Part shown: piece after piece, positions 7,401 through 14,618 of the stretch | Layout of the letters: every line of letters begins with the position of its first letter | How positions within the stretch are numbered: position 1 is the first letter of the stretch | Source: Streptomyces celluloflavus | Lineage (GTDB): Bacteria; Actinomycetota; Actinomycetes; Streptomycetales; Streptomycetaceae | DNA length: 64,000 nt | NCBI GenBank assembly: GCA_000720995.1 | Contig: JOEL01000007.1 | Coordinates: 1 to 64,000 of the forward strand | Direction: 5' to 3' | The notes under the pieces: model-generated | Seen by the model: only the letters and a program-made list of their open reading frames with translations | Told to the model about the DNA's origin: nothing | Database searches by the model: none | Translations under genes and position numbers: made by a program

Positions 7401-8863
7401 CGCGTGATCAACTGGTCGAATCTGGCGGCCTCGCCTTCGGCCTTCGTGGCATCCCGGTGCGCCGCGCGGGCACGCTCTTGTGCCGCGCTCTTCTCCTTCT
7501 CCCGCGTCGAGACCTGCTTCAGCTCGTCGGAGGCGGTCTGGGCAGCCTCGTCAGCTGTCGCCCACAGGCTGCGCGCCAGGCGGCGGGCCGCGACGTCGCG
7601 CTCTTCCAGTGCGGGACGCGCCTTCTCCTCCTCGGCGCCGATGAGATCGGTCAACGCCTTGACCTGGGCGATGCTGTCGTCGTACTCATGCACTGTCGAA
7701 GTTTCTCGCCACGCCTCAACAAGGGCTCGCGCCCCGGACAGTCCCTTCTCGATAGCCGTCAGCTCCCGCTGAGCCCCCTGGTACTTCAAGTCGGCCAAGT
7801 GGCGCCTCAGTTCAGCGACGACAGCCTTGGCACCTTCGGCGGCACGAGTCAGCTCATCAAGTTCCTCTTGCGACTTGACTAGCATTGCTCGCCGCCCAAG
7901 CACTACGCCATGCTCGTTCCGCGCACGCACCCGAAGCCGGCCGCCCAGTTCCGCGACGTCGCGAGCGGCCTGTTCCGCTCGACGCCGCGACTTCCGGGCA
8001 GTTTCGGCCTGTTGAGCGATCGGACCCAGGAGATCGAGCGCGCCTGCGACGAACTCCCGCTCGGTGAGAAGCAGCCCACGGCCGGCGAGCCGCTCCACAT
8101 GTTCGGTGACCAGCGCCGCCAGAGCGTCCATCTCATCGGACTTGACGATCGCTCGCAGCAGGAAATCGACGAACTTCACGTCCGAATCAAGCTTGAGCCA
8201 GTTCGCCGCTTCACCTTCGTCGACGTTCATCTCCCGCTGATAGCGAAAGAGTTCGGGGTCGAGCTCAAGCAGCTGCAGCCGATTCGTCCAGTCGCCCTGA
8301 TGCCGTGTCCAGTACAGGGCCAGGCTCTGGTCAGCCGCGTACGCCTCCTGGAGCTCGTCCCGGTATGTATCCAGGGTGCGCGACTTCGTACCGACCGCCA
8401 TAGGGAGAGTGCCAAGGTTGATCTCGTCACTCGGCCGTAGGCAGTACCAGCGTTCGCGCAGGTTGTCGGAGACTTCGGAGGCGACCTGGTTACGCCAGGC
8501 CAGCACCTTGCCGGTGAGCAGCAGTTCCCCGGTGAGCGGGTTCATCCACTCCAGAACAATGTGGGAGACGTCCTTGGGCATGACGAACTTCTCCACGACG
8601 CGCGTATTGGTCGTGCCCACGGTGTGGCGACGTCCGGGAAGGACGACGGAGAAGACGAGCTTGAGCAGCACGGACTTCCCACCCCCGTTCTCCAGCAGAA
8701 TCAGGCTGGCGGGCGAGGGCCGGTGGGTGGCGGCGGTGTCGAAGAGGGCTCCTTGCTCAGCGCCCACTGGGCGTCCCGCGCCGCTGAGGTCCAGAGTGAC
8801 GTCGTGGAAGCGGGCACCGGCCGGTCCGACTGTTCTCAACCGGACACGGGACAGCTCGTACAT
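4400..8863 (-). CDS. jetC: JetC-like SMC/MukB-type ATPase of a Wadjet system
   Basis: A 1,487-residue motor subunit expected to dimerise and extrude DNA loops. An N-terminal ATPase half has a P-loop, ENGGGKSVL (residues 58-66). A very long charged heptad-rich central region (about 290-1250) is rich in Glu, Arg and Ala and broken near 600-780 by a more globular hinge-like segment. The C-terminal half has an ABC signature (FSGGQHLTAAILL, about 1346) and Walker B (GVLFLDNPIG, about 1379-1388). The residue after the Walker B Asp is Asn rather than Glu, which is notable. I chose the ATG at 8863 because AGGAG precedes it and the upstream in-frame extension is antisense shadow of jetB. It starts 13 nt after jetB. 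Confidence 0.88.
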   Translation of the reverse strand: MYELSRVRLRTVGPAGARFHDVTLDLSGAGRPVGAEQGALFDTAATHRPSPASLILLENGGGKSVLLKLVFSVVLPGRRHTVGTTNTRVVEKFVMPKDVSHIVLEWMNPLTGELLLTGKVLAWRNQVASEVSDNLRERWYCLRPSDEINLGTLPMAVGTKSRTLDTYRDELQEAYAADQSLALYWTRHQGDWTNRLQLLELDPELFRYQREMNVDEGEAANWLKLDSDVKFVDFLLRAIVKSDEMDALAALVTEHVERLAGRGLLLTEREFVAGALDLLGPIAQQAETARKSRRRAEQAARDVAELGGRLRVRARNEHGVVLGRRAMLVKSQEELDELTRAAEGAKAVVAELRRHLADLKYQGAQRELTAIEKGLSGARALVEAWRETSTVHEYDDSIAQVKALTDLIGAEEEKARPALEERDVAARRLARSLWATADEAAQTASDELKQVSTREKEKSAAQERARAAHRDATKAEGEAARFDQLITRLSEDVEAAVADGLLHDAAALPRTVETVQEERDNTAQRVTDLEREWAELADREALAQDELRKAESKAGDLRGRREQLSVRLDEARTQTARLETTPRLVALLDVLDIDLERDVASLLEALNTTRREAERERAELRFAESIDEQARLALAAGDLLPPAQVVSDACKALEDAKVVAVPGWRYLAAIPDTDRRRGIVERLPHLAAGILLHDPDDIDRARDVLTALRPQPTVFVPVATTRTFTDPEAELTDGVEVVIPPHPALYDVDAAAAEHEAIDARHAVRSARGEELSVRIEQDGNLTYALTDWRTRYPEGSIPALTEEHSGVVRELTAADARVTEREEVLETLQERRQKIKEELPPLRETRDSLAKRLERLKELADRNGHLPEWMEQASSQKERMRERQEAAGKAEDEVTELQKLVTEHQRRADEYQRTVRFVNDERAKLPGSEDVRRSDPVPELSAALLRSTYDQAAARYLRVQVGSDLLEERERANERAAKAKQGYYKLSEELRGRAAALLKSPEGSDEAARATALESADQAVREAETVALKAAVAASRCADELTAAEGRVTTPVKLPEYPADIQFCAAAVEEAGQRQTSSVRKAADQQEVHTRLGHQLEGAEASAKAFQFIVDGFTKDVAEGDDEAADIAPYEGDAGAAQDLVTRLTKERGTRETNAHTDEQTLRTATERLTRHAGAEEFKDLHVRVQTQIRTAGWETVATRATEWSDALRPRLRALNEEIDQTERHRTLIVRNLKAQVDKALALLRQAQRMSRLPASLDDWAAQEFLRFRFTPAQDDSAHLHIGEVIDEAAKGRTADGRSVRRDGMSLLLAGVRAAVPRGFRIDMLKPDAVLRNERIRVSEIKDVFSGGQHLTAAILLYCTMAALRASNRGRERDTHSGVLFLDNPIGRANADYLLALQRKVAEALGVQLIYTTGLSDDGTLKRFPLILRLRNDADLRAGRKYLTVTDRIQETLDALPESDGTGNVTTTRIFKRETEDGHTREAQAE

Positions 8864-8876
8864 GGATACGGTTCTC

Positions 8877-9698
8877 CTAGTCGTACAGCGTCTCGGCACT
8901 GGTGGTGCGGAGTGTCCGGGTCCCAGTGATGGGAGGCAGCACCCCAAGTTCCGCCAGTTCCCCGTAGGCGCGTGTACTGGCGAGTTCACGCACATGAACC
9001 TGGTAGCGGTGAGTGGCGAGGAAGATCTTCTCCCCGTCCTCGGAGTCGACTCTGCCCTGGTGGAACATTCCACGGTCGATAAGGTGCGCAAGGGCCCGGC
9101 CAATGAGGGTGCGGGTGGCTGATGCCCCTGATCGTCCGGCCTTGGTGGGGGCGACTTCGGGCCGACGCTCGTACGCCCGCCAGGCCCTCTCCAATTCCAG
9201 GGCATCGGCCGGTGGATCCTGCGACTCCTCGCTCTCGGCGACGCGCTCCGCCAGCACCCGGCACACCGATCGCACGAGCCTGTCGATGGACGACACCCGG
9301 ACCTTGCCCTGATAGCCGTCATCGGCCAAGTCCTCGGGCCGGGGGAAGGCCAGGGCCGCGACAGCCAGGTGCGTGATGCCGTACAGGATGCGTTCGGCCT
9401 CACGGCTCTCCCGCATCCGCACCTGCCGGGCGTACTGGTCCATCCGAGTCTCGAAGGCCGATCCTGGCAACGCGGTGTGCACCATTCCGGCACGCGTGGT
9501 GACCGCGATGACCCTCAGCCCCATCCCCGCCGCGAGCCGAGTGACGAGCGTCTCGAAGTCCGGATCCTCGGCGTAGCGCTTCACGAGTGCCGCGTAGGCA
9601 CTGTCGCGCACGGGTCGCACCTTGGGTCTGAAGCCGTAGCCGACGAGCCTGCCCGCGGCCTCCACGTCGTCGGCAATGGTCTCGATGGTCGTGATCAT
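8877..9698 (-). CDS. jetB: JetB-like (MukE-like, DUF4194-type) condensin accessory subunit
   Basis: A 273-residue protein between the kleisin-like and ATPase genes, the order typical of Muk/Mks/Wadjet operons. By analogy it would be the winged-helix KITE subunit bridging kleisin and motor. Visible features are a mixed alpha/beta N-terminal part (TLVTRLAAGMGLRVIAVTTR), a helical middle and a C-terminal winged-helix-like stretch with HLIDRGMFH and HRYQVHVRELA. No catalytic motif is apparent. The ATG overlaps the jetA stop by 4 bp (ATGA), so the two are probably translated together. Sequence alone gives weak family similarity; the assignment relies mainly on context and size. Confidence 0.72.
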   Translation of the reverse strand: MITTIETIADDVEAAGRLVGYGFRPKVRPVRDSAYAALVKRYAEDPDFETLVTRLAAGMGLRVIAVTTRAGMVHTALPGSAFETRMDQYARQVRMRESREAERILYGITHLAVAALAFPRPEDLADDGYQGKVRVSSIDRLVRSVCRVLAERVAESEESQDPPADALELERAWRAYERRPEVAPTKAGRSGASATRTLIGRALAHLIDRGMFHQGRVDSEDGEKIFLATHRYQVHVRELASTRAYGELAELGVLPPITGTRTLRTTSAETLYD

Positions 9699-11230
9699 CC
9701 GCCGTGCCTCTCCAGACGGTCGGCGTCCAGAGCCACTCGATCGAACGCCGCAGACGTCAGCAACAGGTCATCGCCCTCGAACCCCTGACTGTCCAAGGGG
9801 GTGCCTGCCGATACGGCTAGCAGGACGCGGTCGGCCCCCTCGCTCAACGCCGCGCCCAGTTGCGGGCTGAAAGCCCGCAACGCCAACAACACCAGTAGGT
9901 CAGGAAGTTCTGGATCATGCGTGGCGGCCTCCTCCAGCAGTTCGGACAACGGTCGTGCTTCGTCGCAGAGATCGAGCAGGGACTCGGCGACGTGCTGCTG
10001 CTCGTCGGTGTACCCGCGCACCTCCACGACCGGGACGAGCTCCGGCTCCTCCTCCTCGCCCGTGAACCGGGCTCGTTCGGGTGACGGAGCGAGCAACGCG
10101 GGAACCAGCGTGGCCAGACAGAACTGGTCATCAATCGTCGGCCCCACTGAATGCTCGTAGAAGGACCGCACCGGACGGGAAGCATCGGCCAGCGTGAGCC
10201 CGAGCACCGGTTGAAGGAGGTCGCCGTACACGTCCACCGGAGCTCTGAGGGCGGTGCCAGAGAACTGTTGGCGGTCCTGTTCGTCGAGAAAGAGCGTGCG
10301 AGCGCCACGCAAACGGGTCTGCAGCCGGGTGTGCCGGCGAACGCAGTCCTCCAAAATGTCTACGAGGTCGGCAGCCTGTCTCCTGCGAGCCGGATCCTCG
10401 GACTGGTCACGTTCGGTAGAAACGGACCGGGCGATCGCGGACTCTTCCTGGAGCCGGTGGTCGACGTGGTCCAGAGCCTCGTTGAGAAGGTCCGGTATCT
10501 CGTCCGCCCAGTCGACCGTCGTCACATTGCGGCTCGTGGCGTCGAGTTGTGCACGGATGATCTCCGCGTACTGAATGGTGCGGATGCGGGCCTGCTCGGC
10601 CACGGCCTTCGCATCGGCCAGCCGCCCTCTGCCGATGAGATTGCGCAACCTCACCTCGGCGGCGATCTGAGCTGATTCCACATCGGTGTCCAACGCACCG
10701 ACCAGAACGTTCAGCGCCTCGTTGGAGGCACGCAGATACAGGTCCCCATTGCTGTCCGAACGCTCCTCGATCAGCTTGAAGTCCCACTTCCTCAGCGCAT
10801 ACGCGCCCGCCCCGTCCACTTCTCCGTAGTAGCGGCGGAAGCCTCTGTCCGTGTCGCGAACGTTGATCAGGGAGTCGAGCACCCATCCGGCGACCCGCGT
10901 GTGCTCATCGGCCGGACGGTCCGGCGCCTGCCAGCCGACGAAACCCGCAGCCCTGAGCAGGACCTGTTCGTGGTTCGCTCCAGTGTCGTAGTCCATCGCG
11001 ATAGCCACGTGATCGATGATCTGCAGAGCCACCTCGGCCATTTGGTACTGAGCACCTTCTAGCCACGGTAGTTTCACTTTACGAATATCGAGTTCATGCA
11101 AGGGCGCTGTGCAGGCCAGGGCCTTCAGCCTGCGCTTGAGTCCCTCGTCGACCCATGGAGTTCGCGCGCCCCCGTGATCATTCATGACGTCACTACACAT
11201 GCACGAAGCCGCAGGTGTCACCTGATGCAC
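9695..11230 (-). CDS. jetA: JetA-like (MukF/kleisin-like) subunit of a Wadjet system
   Basis: A protein of about 511 residues and the first gene of the defence operon. Position and size match JetA/MukF kleisins, which link the two ATPase heads and recruit the KITE subunit. The sequence is largely helical, with an N-terminal winged-helix-like block (about 25-150), a long charged middle helix region (about 210-320) and an acidic C-terminal third. No known enzyme motif is visible. Three starts are possible: GTG 11230, ATG 11200 and ATG 11185. None has a clear ribosome binding site; the GTG lies 14 nt after a TATGAT box, consistent with a near-leaderless transcript. ATG 11185 would remove 15 residues that look non-conserved. 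Confidence 0.7.
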   Translation of the reverse strand: MHQVTPAASCMCSDVMNDHGGARTPWVDEGLKRRLKALACTAPLHELDIRKVKLPWLEGAQYQMAEVALQIIDHVAIAMDYDTGANHEQVLLRAAGFVGWQAPDRPADEHTRVAGWVLDSLINVRDTDRGFRRYYGEVDGAGAYALRKWDFKLIEERSDSNGDLYLRASNEALNVLVGALDTDVESAQIAAEVRLRNLIGRGRLADAKAVAEQARIRTIQYAEIIRAQLDATSRNVTTVDWADEIPDLLNEALDHVDHRLQEESAIARSVSTERDQSEDPARRRQAADLVDILEDCVRRHTRLQTRLRGARTLFLDEQDRQQFSGTALRAPVDVYGDLLQPVLGLTLADASRPVRSFYEHSVGPTIDDQFCLATLVPALLAPSPERARFTGEEEEPELVPVVEVRGYTDEQQHVAESLLDLCDEARPLSELLEEAATHDPELPDLLVLLALRAFSPQLGAALSEGADRVLLAVSAGTPLDSQGFEGDDLLLTSAAFDRVALDADRLERHGG

Positions 11231-11244
11231 ACAGCTTGGCGAGA

Positions 11245-11250
11245 ATCATA
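11245..11250 (-). promoter_or_regulatory. Candidate -10 box of the jet operon
   Basis: TATGAT on the minus strand, 14 nt before the first possible jetA start. I do not see a convincing -35 hexamer 16-18 nt upstream. The distance would give an almost leaderless mRNA, which is common in Streptomyces and would explain the absence of a ribosome binding site. Confidence 0.35.
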
Positions 11251-11978
11251 GAGGTGCACTCTCGCTCACGACCCGGCAGTAACTTTTGACTCCATAGGCT
11301 CATTTCCTGCACATTTCCCTACCCTTAGACCTCGCACTCACCCATAACATCCCCGCCGTCACGTCGAAGAATTGACCGAATCGCGACCTATCAGGAGATC
11401 TAGCTTCAGCCGAGGCACTCCATGGATCAAGCTCGCCCTTCGGTACGGCACGCCTCCCGCGTGTGCATTTACAACGGTGAGCACCAGAAGGGGCTGAGCG
11501 GCACCTTCGCCTGGACGGCCTTCCGCCGACTGGGGCGTTTCGGAGCGTTAATCCGAACTGCTCCCATGGCGGGTCGTTGTCAAGTCGTAAGTGATCTCGT
11601 GGGTACGGCCGACGTCCATCGCCGTCGACGCAAGAGGCCCTGCGGTTGGGCGTACCGCGTGGCGGTGGCGTTCAGGACCGTGAGGACGTGACGGTGGTCC
11701 TCGAGATATCGCTGAAGGCGGTCGACGGGTAGTGAACGATGGCAGGCTGGCAGCACTGGTCATGCGTGTCTTCGCTGGAAGCCAGTCGGGGTGCACCAGG
11801 CGCTCGGAGAGGCTGTGCGGCAGGCAGACTTAGCGCATCAACTTTGCGCTGTGGGGTTATTACGGTTCCGATCACCAAAAATCATCCGGGCCCGACCGCT
11901 GCCATATGGCCGGATCGATAGAGGTCAGAGCTGCCGACGACAACACGACCATGGAATCGGCGCATAAAGCAGCGCGAG
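11251..11978. other. Gene-poor gap inside the island
   Basis: About 730 bp between the GNAT gene and jetA. Short frames occur on both strands, but none shows a recognisable domain or ribosome binding site. On the minus strand near 11640-11720 a stretch reading LQRYLEDHRHVLTVLNATA has protein-like composition and may be a decayed gene fragment. A relatively AT-rich part (11240-11400) is the probable jet promoter area. Confidence 0.5.
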
Positions 11979-12836
11979 TCACAATATCCGGGTAAGCACG
12001 AACCCGAGCGTCGTGAGCCTTTCGGCACGGCACAAGTGGTCTGAGGCGCCGCCGACTTCGGTTTGGCGGATCTGATAGGACGCGCCGTGCGTCTGGCCCC
12101 AGTGCATAGCAGCGCGCCATAGGTGGCGACCGAGGCCGTGCTCGCGGGCCTGCGGATGCACGCCGAAGTACTGTGGCATGAGCTGAGCAGCGCCGGTGGG
12201 GTCGAGGCGGATCTCCATGGGGCCGATGGCGCCGACGACACTCTCCTCCAGCGCGGCGACAATGACCGGCCCACACCCCTTGGCCTTCATCTGGCGGTCA
12301 AGGAAGACGAAGCCGTCGGCCGCGGTCTGGGCGAAGGTGCCGCGGATGTGGGCGGGCCAGTCGTCGAGTCGACGGACGGGGCCGGCAGAGGCGGGACAGT
12401 GCCTCGCCGTGAAGTCCTGGAGCTGGATACGGACGCCACATGGATGCGTGGTCTCTGGGCCTAGTGGCCGGACGACACGGGCAAAGGCCGCTCCGTGGAC
12501 GGTACCGAGTTTGGCTGCGAGTTCGGCGGCCTGGTCGAGGATGTCGCCCCGGTGGCCGTAGGCGAAGACCTTCACCGCTCCCCGGCCACGGGGCAGCAGA
12601 GTACGGATGAGCGTGTGGTCGGGGTGGTGCACCACATCGTCGAGGAGTACGGCCTCCTGCTTCTCGGTGCCCCAGCGGCGATCCTTGTCGTACGGCAGGA
12701 AGTGGCGCTCAGAGGCGGCCGCGACCAGGGTGGCTTCGAAGAGGTCCACGGTCAGGACGTGGGGGTGGACGGGGCCGAGGGTGGGCACGACCGGTGCGGT
12801 GAGCACGGGGCGAAGCCAGTCCCAGCGGAAGAGCAT
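11979..12836 (-). CDS. GNAT-family N-acetyltransferase-like protein of the peptide cluster
   Basis: A 285-residue protein started by ATG with AAGGTG upstream. The C-terminal half (about 150-285) has the GNAT fold pattern: a beta-strand IVAALEESVVGAIGPMEI, the strand LMPQYFGVHP and the acetyl-CoA pyrophosphate loop region VHPQAREHGLGRHLW, closing with ERLTTLGFVLTRIL. The N-terminal 150 residues are not recognised. It is co-directional with the radical SAM remnant and the cysteine-containing peptide frame, so it may have modified that peptide or provided self-protection. A strong hairpin lies just upstream, so its expression may be uncoupled from the peptide. Substrate is unknown. Confidence 0.72.
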   Translation of the reverse strand: MLFRWDWLRPVLTAPVVPTLGPVHPHVLTVDLFEATLVAAASERHFLPYDKDRRWGTEKQEAVLLDDVVHHPDHTLIRTLLPRGRGAVKVFAYGHRGDILDQAAELAAKLGTVHGAAFARVVRPLGPETTHPCGVRIQLQDFTARHCPASAGPVRRLDDWPAHIRGTFAQTAADGFVFLDRQMKAKGCGPVIVAALEESVVGAIGPMEIRLDPTGAAQLMPQYFGVHPQAREHGLGRHLWRAAMHWGQTHGASYQIRQTEVGGASDHLCRAERLTTLGFVLTRIL

Positions 12837-12862
12837 GCGGGCACCTTAGCGCTGTACGTGAG

Positions 12863-12899
12863 GGTGCTCCGGCCTGTCGGAGGGACAGGCCGGAGCACC
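12863..12899 (-). terminator. Strong hairpin between peptide frame and GNAT gene
   Basis: A perfect 16-bp inverted repeat (GGTGCTCCGGCCTGTC and its complement) with a 5-nt loop. It lies about 20 nt after the peptide frame and 27 nt before the GNAT start, with no T-run. Such hairpins between a short peptide gene and its downstream enzyme commonly act as partial terminators or 3' stabilisers that favour the peptide transcript. Confidence 0.75.
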
Positions 12900-12918
12900 G
12901 TCGGGGTGGGGGTCTGGA

Positions 12919-13086
12919 TCAGTGGGGGTTGTCGTCGCCGGCGCCGCAGGAGCACTCGGCGCTCTCGACGACGTCGTCCAAGTCCGCGACGAGCGTCACG
13001 GCGGCCTAAGCCACCCGGGGCGCCGCGCGGCGGGCACCGCTGGGCGGACCAGTCAGGATCGGTACCGGTACGGGTCGGGACGTCAT
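12919..13086 (-). pseudogene. Small-peptide (RiPP-precursor-like) frame interrupted by TAG
   Basis: The ATG at 13086 overlaps the radical SAM stop (ATGA) and has AAGGTG upstream. The frame encodes 26 residues (MTSRPVPVPILTGPPSG and a basic stretch), then one TAG, then in the same frame 29 more residues including LVADLDDVVESAECSC and a GAGDDNPH tail before TGA. A leader-like acidic segment followed by a short Cys-containing C-terminus, next to a SPASM enzyme, is the layout of a ribosomally made, modified peptide. Without the TAG the product would be about 56 residues. A GTG just after the TAG could start a 26-residue peptide, without a visible ribosome binding site. I read it as a broken precursor gene; family unknown. 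Confidence 0.55.
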
Positions 13087-13700
13087 GGGGTCACCTTCTT
13101 TTTCTCCGTGTCTCCGTGCTGGCAGTAGCTGTGCAGCGGCGCCCTGGCCTCCTGGTAGTGCTTGGCCAGGGGACGGCAGACCCGGCATGTGCCGGACAGG
13201 GCGCAGCCTTCGCACCCTCCGGTGCGAAGCATCAGGCGGTCGGCGATCGTGCCGAGCCGTCGCAGTCCTTCAATGCCTTCGGCCATGAGGTCGATCTGGT
13301 CGTCACGGCCGACCTTGCAGATCGAGACCCTGGCGTGCGGGTCGGCATGGAAGAACGTGTGGCCGGCGTTGCATCCGGCGAATGGCTTGCGCTGGCGAAG
13401 GTGTTCTGCGGACTGGGCGAGGAGGGGTTCGCCGCCGCCGTAGATCGTCGGGGTCATGTTGGTGTACGCGTGGTGCTCCACGCCCCACTCCCGAGCGAGC
13501 GCGGCCATCGCGTCGGCCTCGCGCGCGTTGTCCTCGGTGACGACGATGTTGATACGCAGCGGCAGCCCTGCGGCACGGGCGGCGTCCATGCCACGGCGGA
13601 ACGCCTTCCAGGCTCCGCGCCGCTGGGTGAGCGCGTCGAAGGACTCCTCGCTCGCGCCGTACATACTGACGACGAGGCGGTACGGCGGGCATTCGCTAAA
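13083..13700 (-). pseudogene. 5'-truncated radical SAM/SPASM peptide maturase
   Basis: About 205 C-terminal residues remain. They include a late TIM-barrel strand (YRLVVSMYGASEESFDAL), the LRINIVVTEDNA strand and a cysteine-rich SPASM-like auxiliary-cluster domain: CNAGHTFF, SICKVGR, CEGCALSGTCRVC and a final YCQHG. The N-terminal part with the CxxxCxxC cluster that binds S-adenosylmethionine is missing. In its place the DNA becomes integrase coding sequence on the other strand. The long open frame continuing to 14573 on this strand is only the shadow of that integrase. The stop overlaps the start of the small peptide frame by 4 bp. The enzyme cannot work as a radical SAM protein in this state. 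Confidence 0.78.
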
Positions 13701-14579
13701 GAGCGGGAACAGGCCGGGCAGTTCCTCGACTTCCTCGCCGACACGGGCGAGCGTCTGTACGGGCTGTTCCATCTGATCACTTTCCGAGGTCTGCGCCGCG
13801 GCGAGGCGTGCGGCGTGCGCCGCACGGACCGGGCCCGCGCTGCGGGAACGCTGACCATCGCGACACAGCTCGTGCAAGACGGATGGGAGGTTGTAGAGAA
13901 CGCTCCGAAGACGGACAGCGGCGAGCGCGTTATCGACCTCGACGAGTACACCGACGAGGTACTCGACGAGCAGGCCGCGCGGCAGGATGCCGAGCGAATC
14001 GCGTACGGCGAGGCGTGGGTCGACTCGGGCCGCATGTTCACCATGCACGACGGGTCGTTCATCCACCCCGGGTGGTTGACCGACTATTTCGAGCGCCTCG
14101 TCGAACTCTCGGGCCTTCCCCCGATCCGGCTGCACGATCTGCGGCACGTCGCCGCATCGCTCATGCTCGCCGCCGGCGTCGACATCAAGATCGTGTCTGA
14201 GACCCTCGGCCACAGTGAGAGCCGGATCACCCGGGATATCTATCAGTCCGTCATGCCGAAGGCTGCTCGCGAGGCCGCCGAGGCGACAGCCGCCGTGGTG
14301 CCGCGCGGCGGGACTCGGCGCCCGGAACCGACGCCGCCCGAGGCGACCGTCGAGCCTCGCGTCGAGCAGGTCGCGCAGTTGGCTCTCGATCATCTCGTCG
14401 CGCAGATCGTCGAGGCCGCCGAGCGCGACGGCCGCTCGGTCGAGGACCTCGCGCAGATGGCACTCGCGCAGCTTGCCGGGCGGACCGGAGCGGCTGCCGA
14501 GCAGGATGGGCACGCAACGGGCACGCAGGACGGCGCGAAGATCATCGAGTTCCGCCCTGCCGAGTCCCGGCAAAAGAAA

Positions 14580-14612
14580 AACCCCAGGTCACGGCGAGTG
14601 AGTCCTGGGGTT
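14580..14612 (-). terminator. Terminator of tRNA-Thr
   Basis: On the minus strand AACCCCAGG and CCTGGGGTT form a 9-bp stem, followed by TTTTTCTTTT. It lies 7 nt beyond the tRNA 3' end and inside the 3' part of the integrase frame on the other strand. A diverged copy stands at the far end of the island. Confidence 0.85.
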
Positions 14613-14618
14613 AATCCG

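Noticed and set aside
8864..9493. N-terminal extension of the SMC-like ATPase frame
   Set aside because: It overlaps jetB completely in another frame, is Arg/Pro/Ser-rich, and the ATG at 8863 has a proper ribosome binding site.
12919..13086. TAG read as pyrrolysine or other recoded amino acid
   Set aside because: Streptomyces does not use pyrrolysine, no pyl genes are seen, and the neighbouring maturase is itself broken, so a nonsense mutation is simpler.
12495..13700. Plus-strand frame running into the integrase from 12495
   Set aside because: It is antisense to the GNAT start, peptide frame and radical SAM remnant, and shows no integrase N-terminal domain before about 13701.
13701..14573. 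Minus-strand open frame that would extend the radical SAM protein to 496 residues
   Set aside because: The opposite strand encodes recognisable integrase motifs (HDLRH, LGHS, DIYQSV) over the same stretch, while the minus-strand translation has none.
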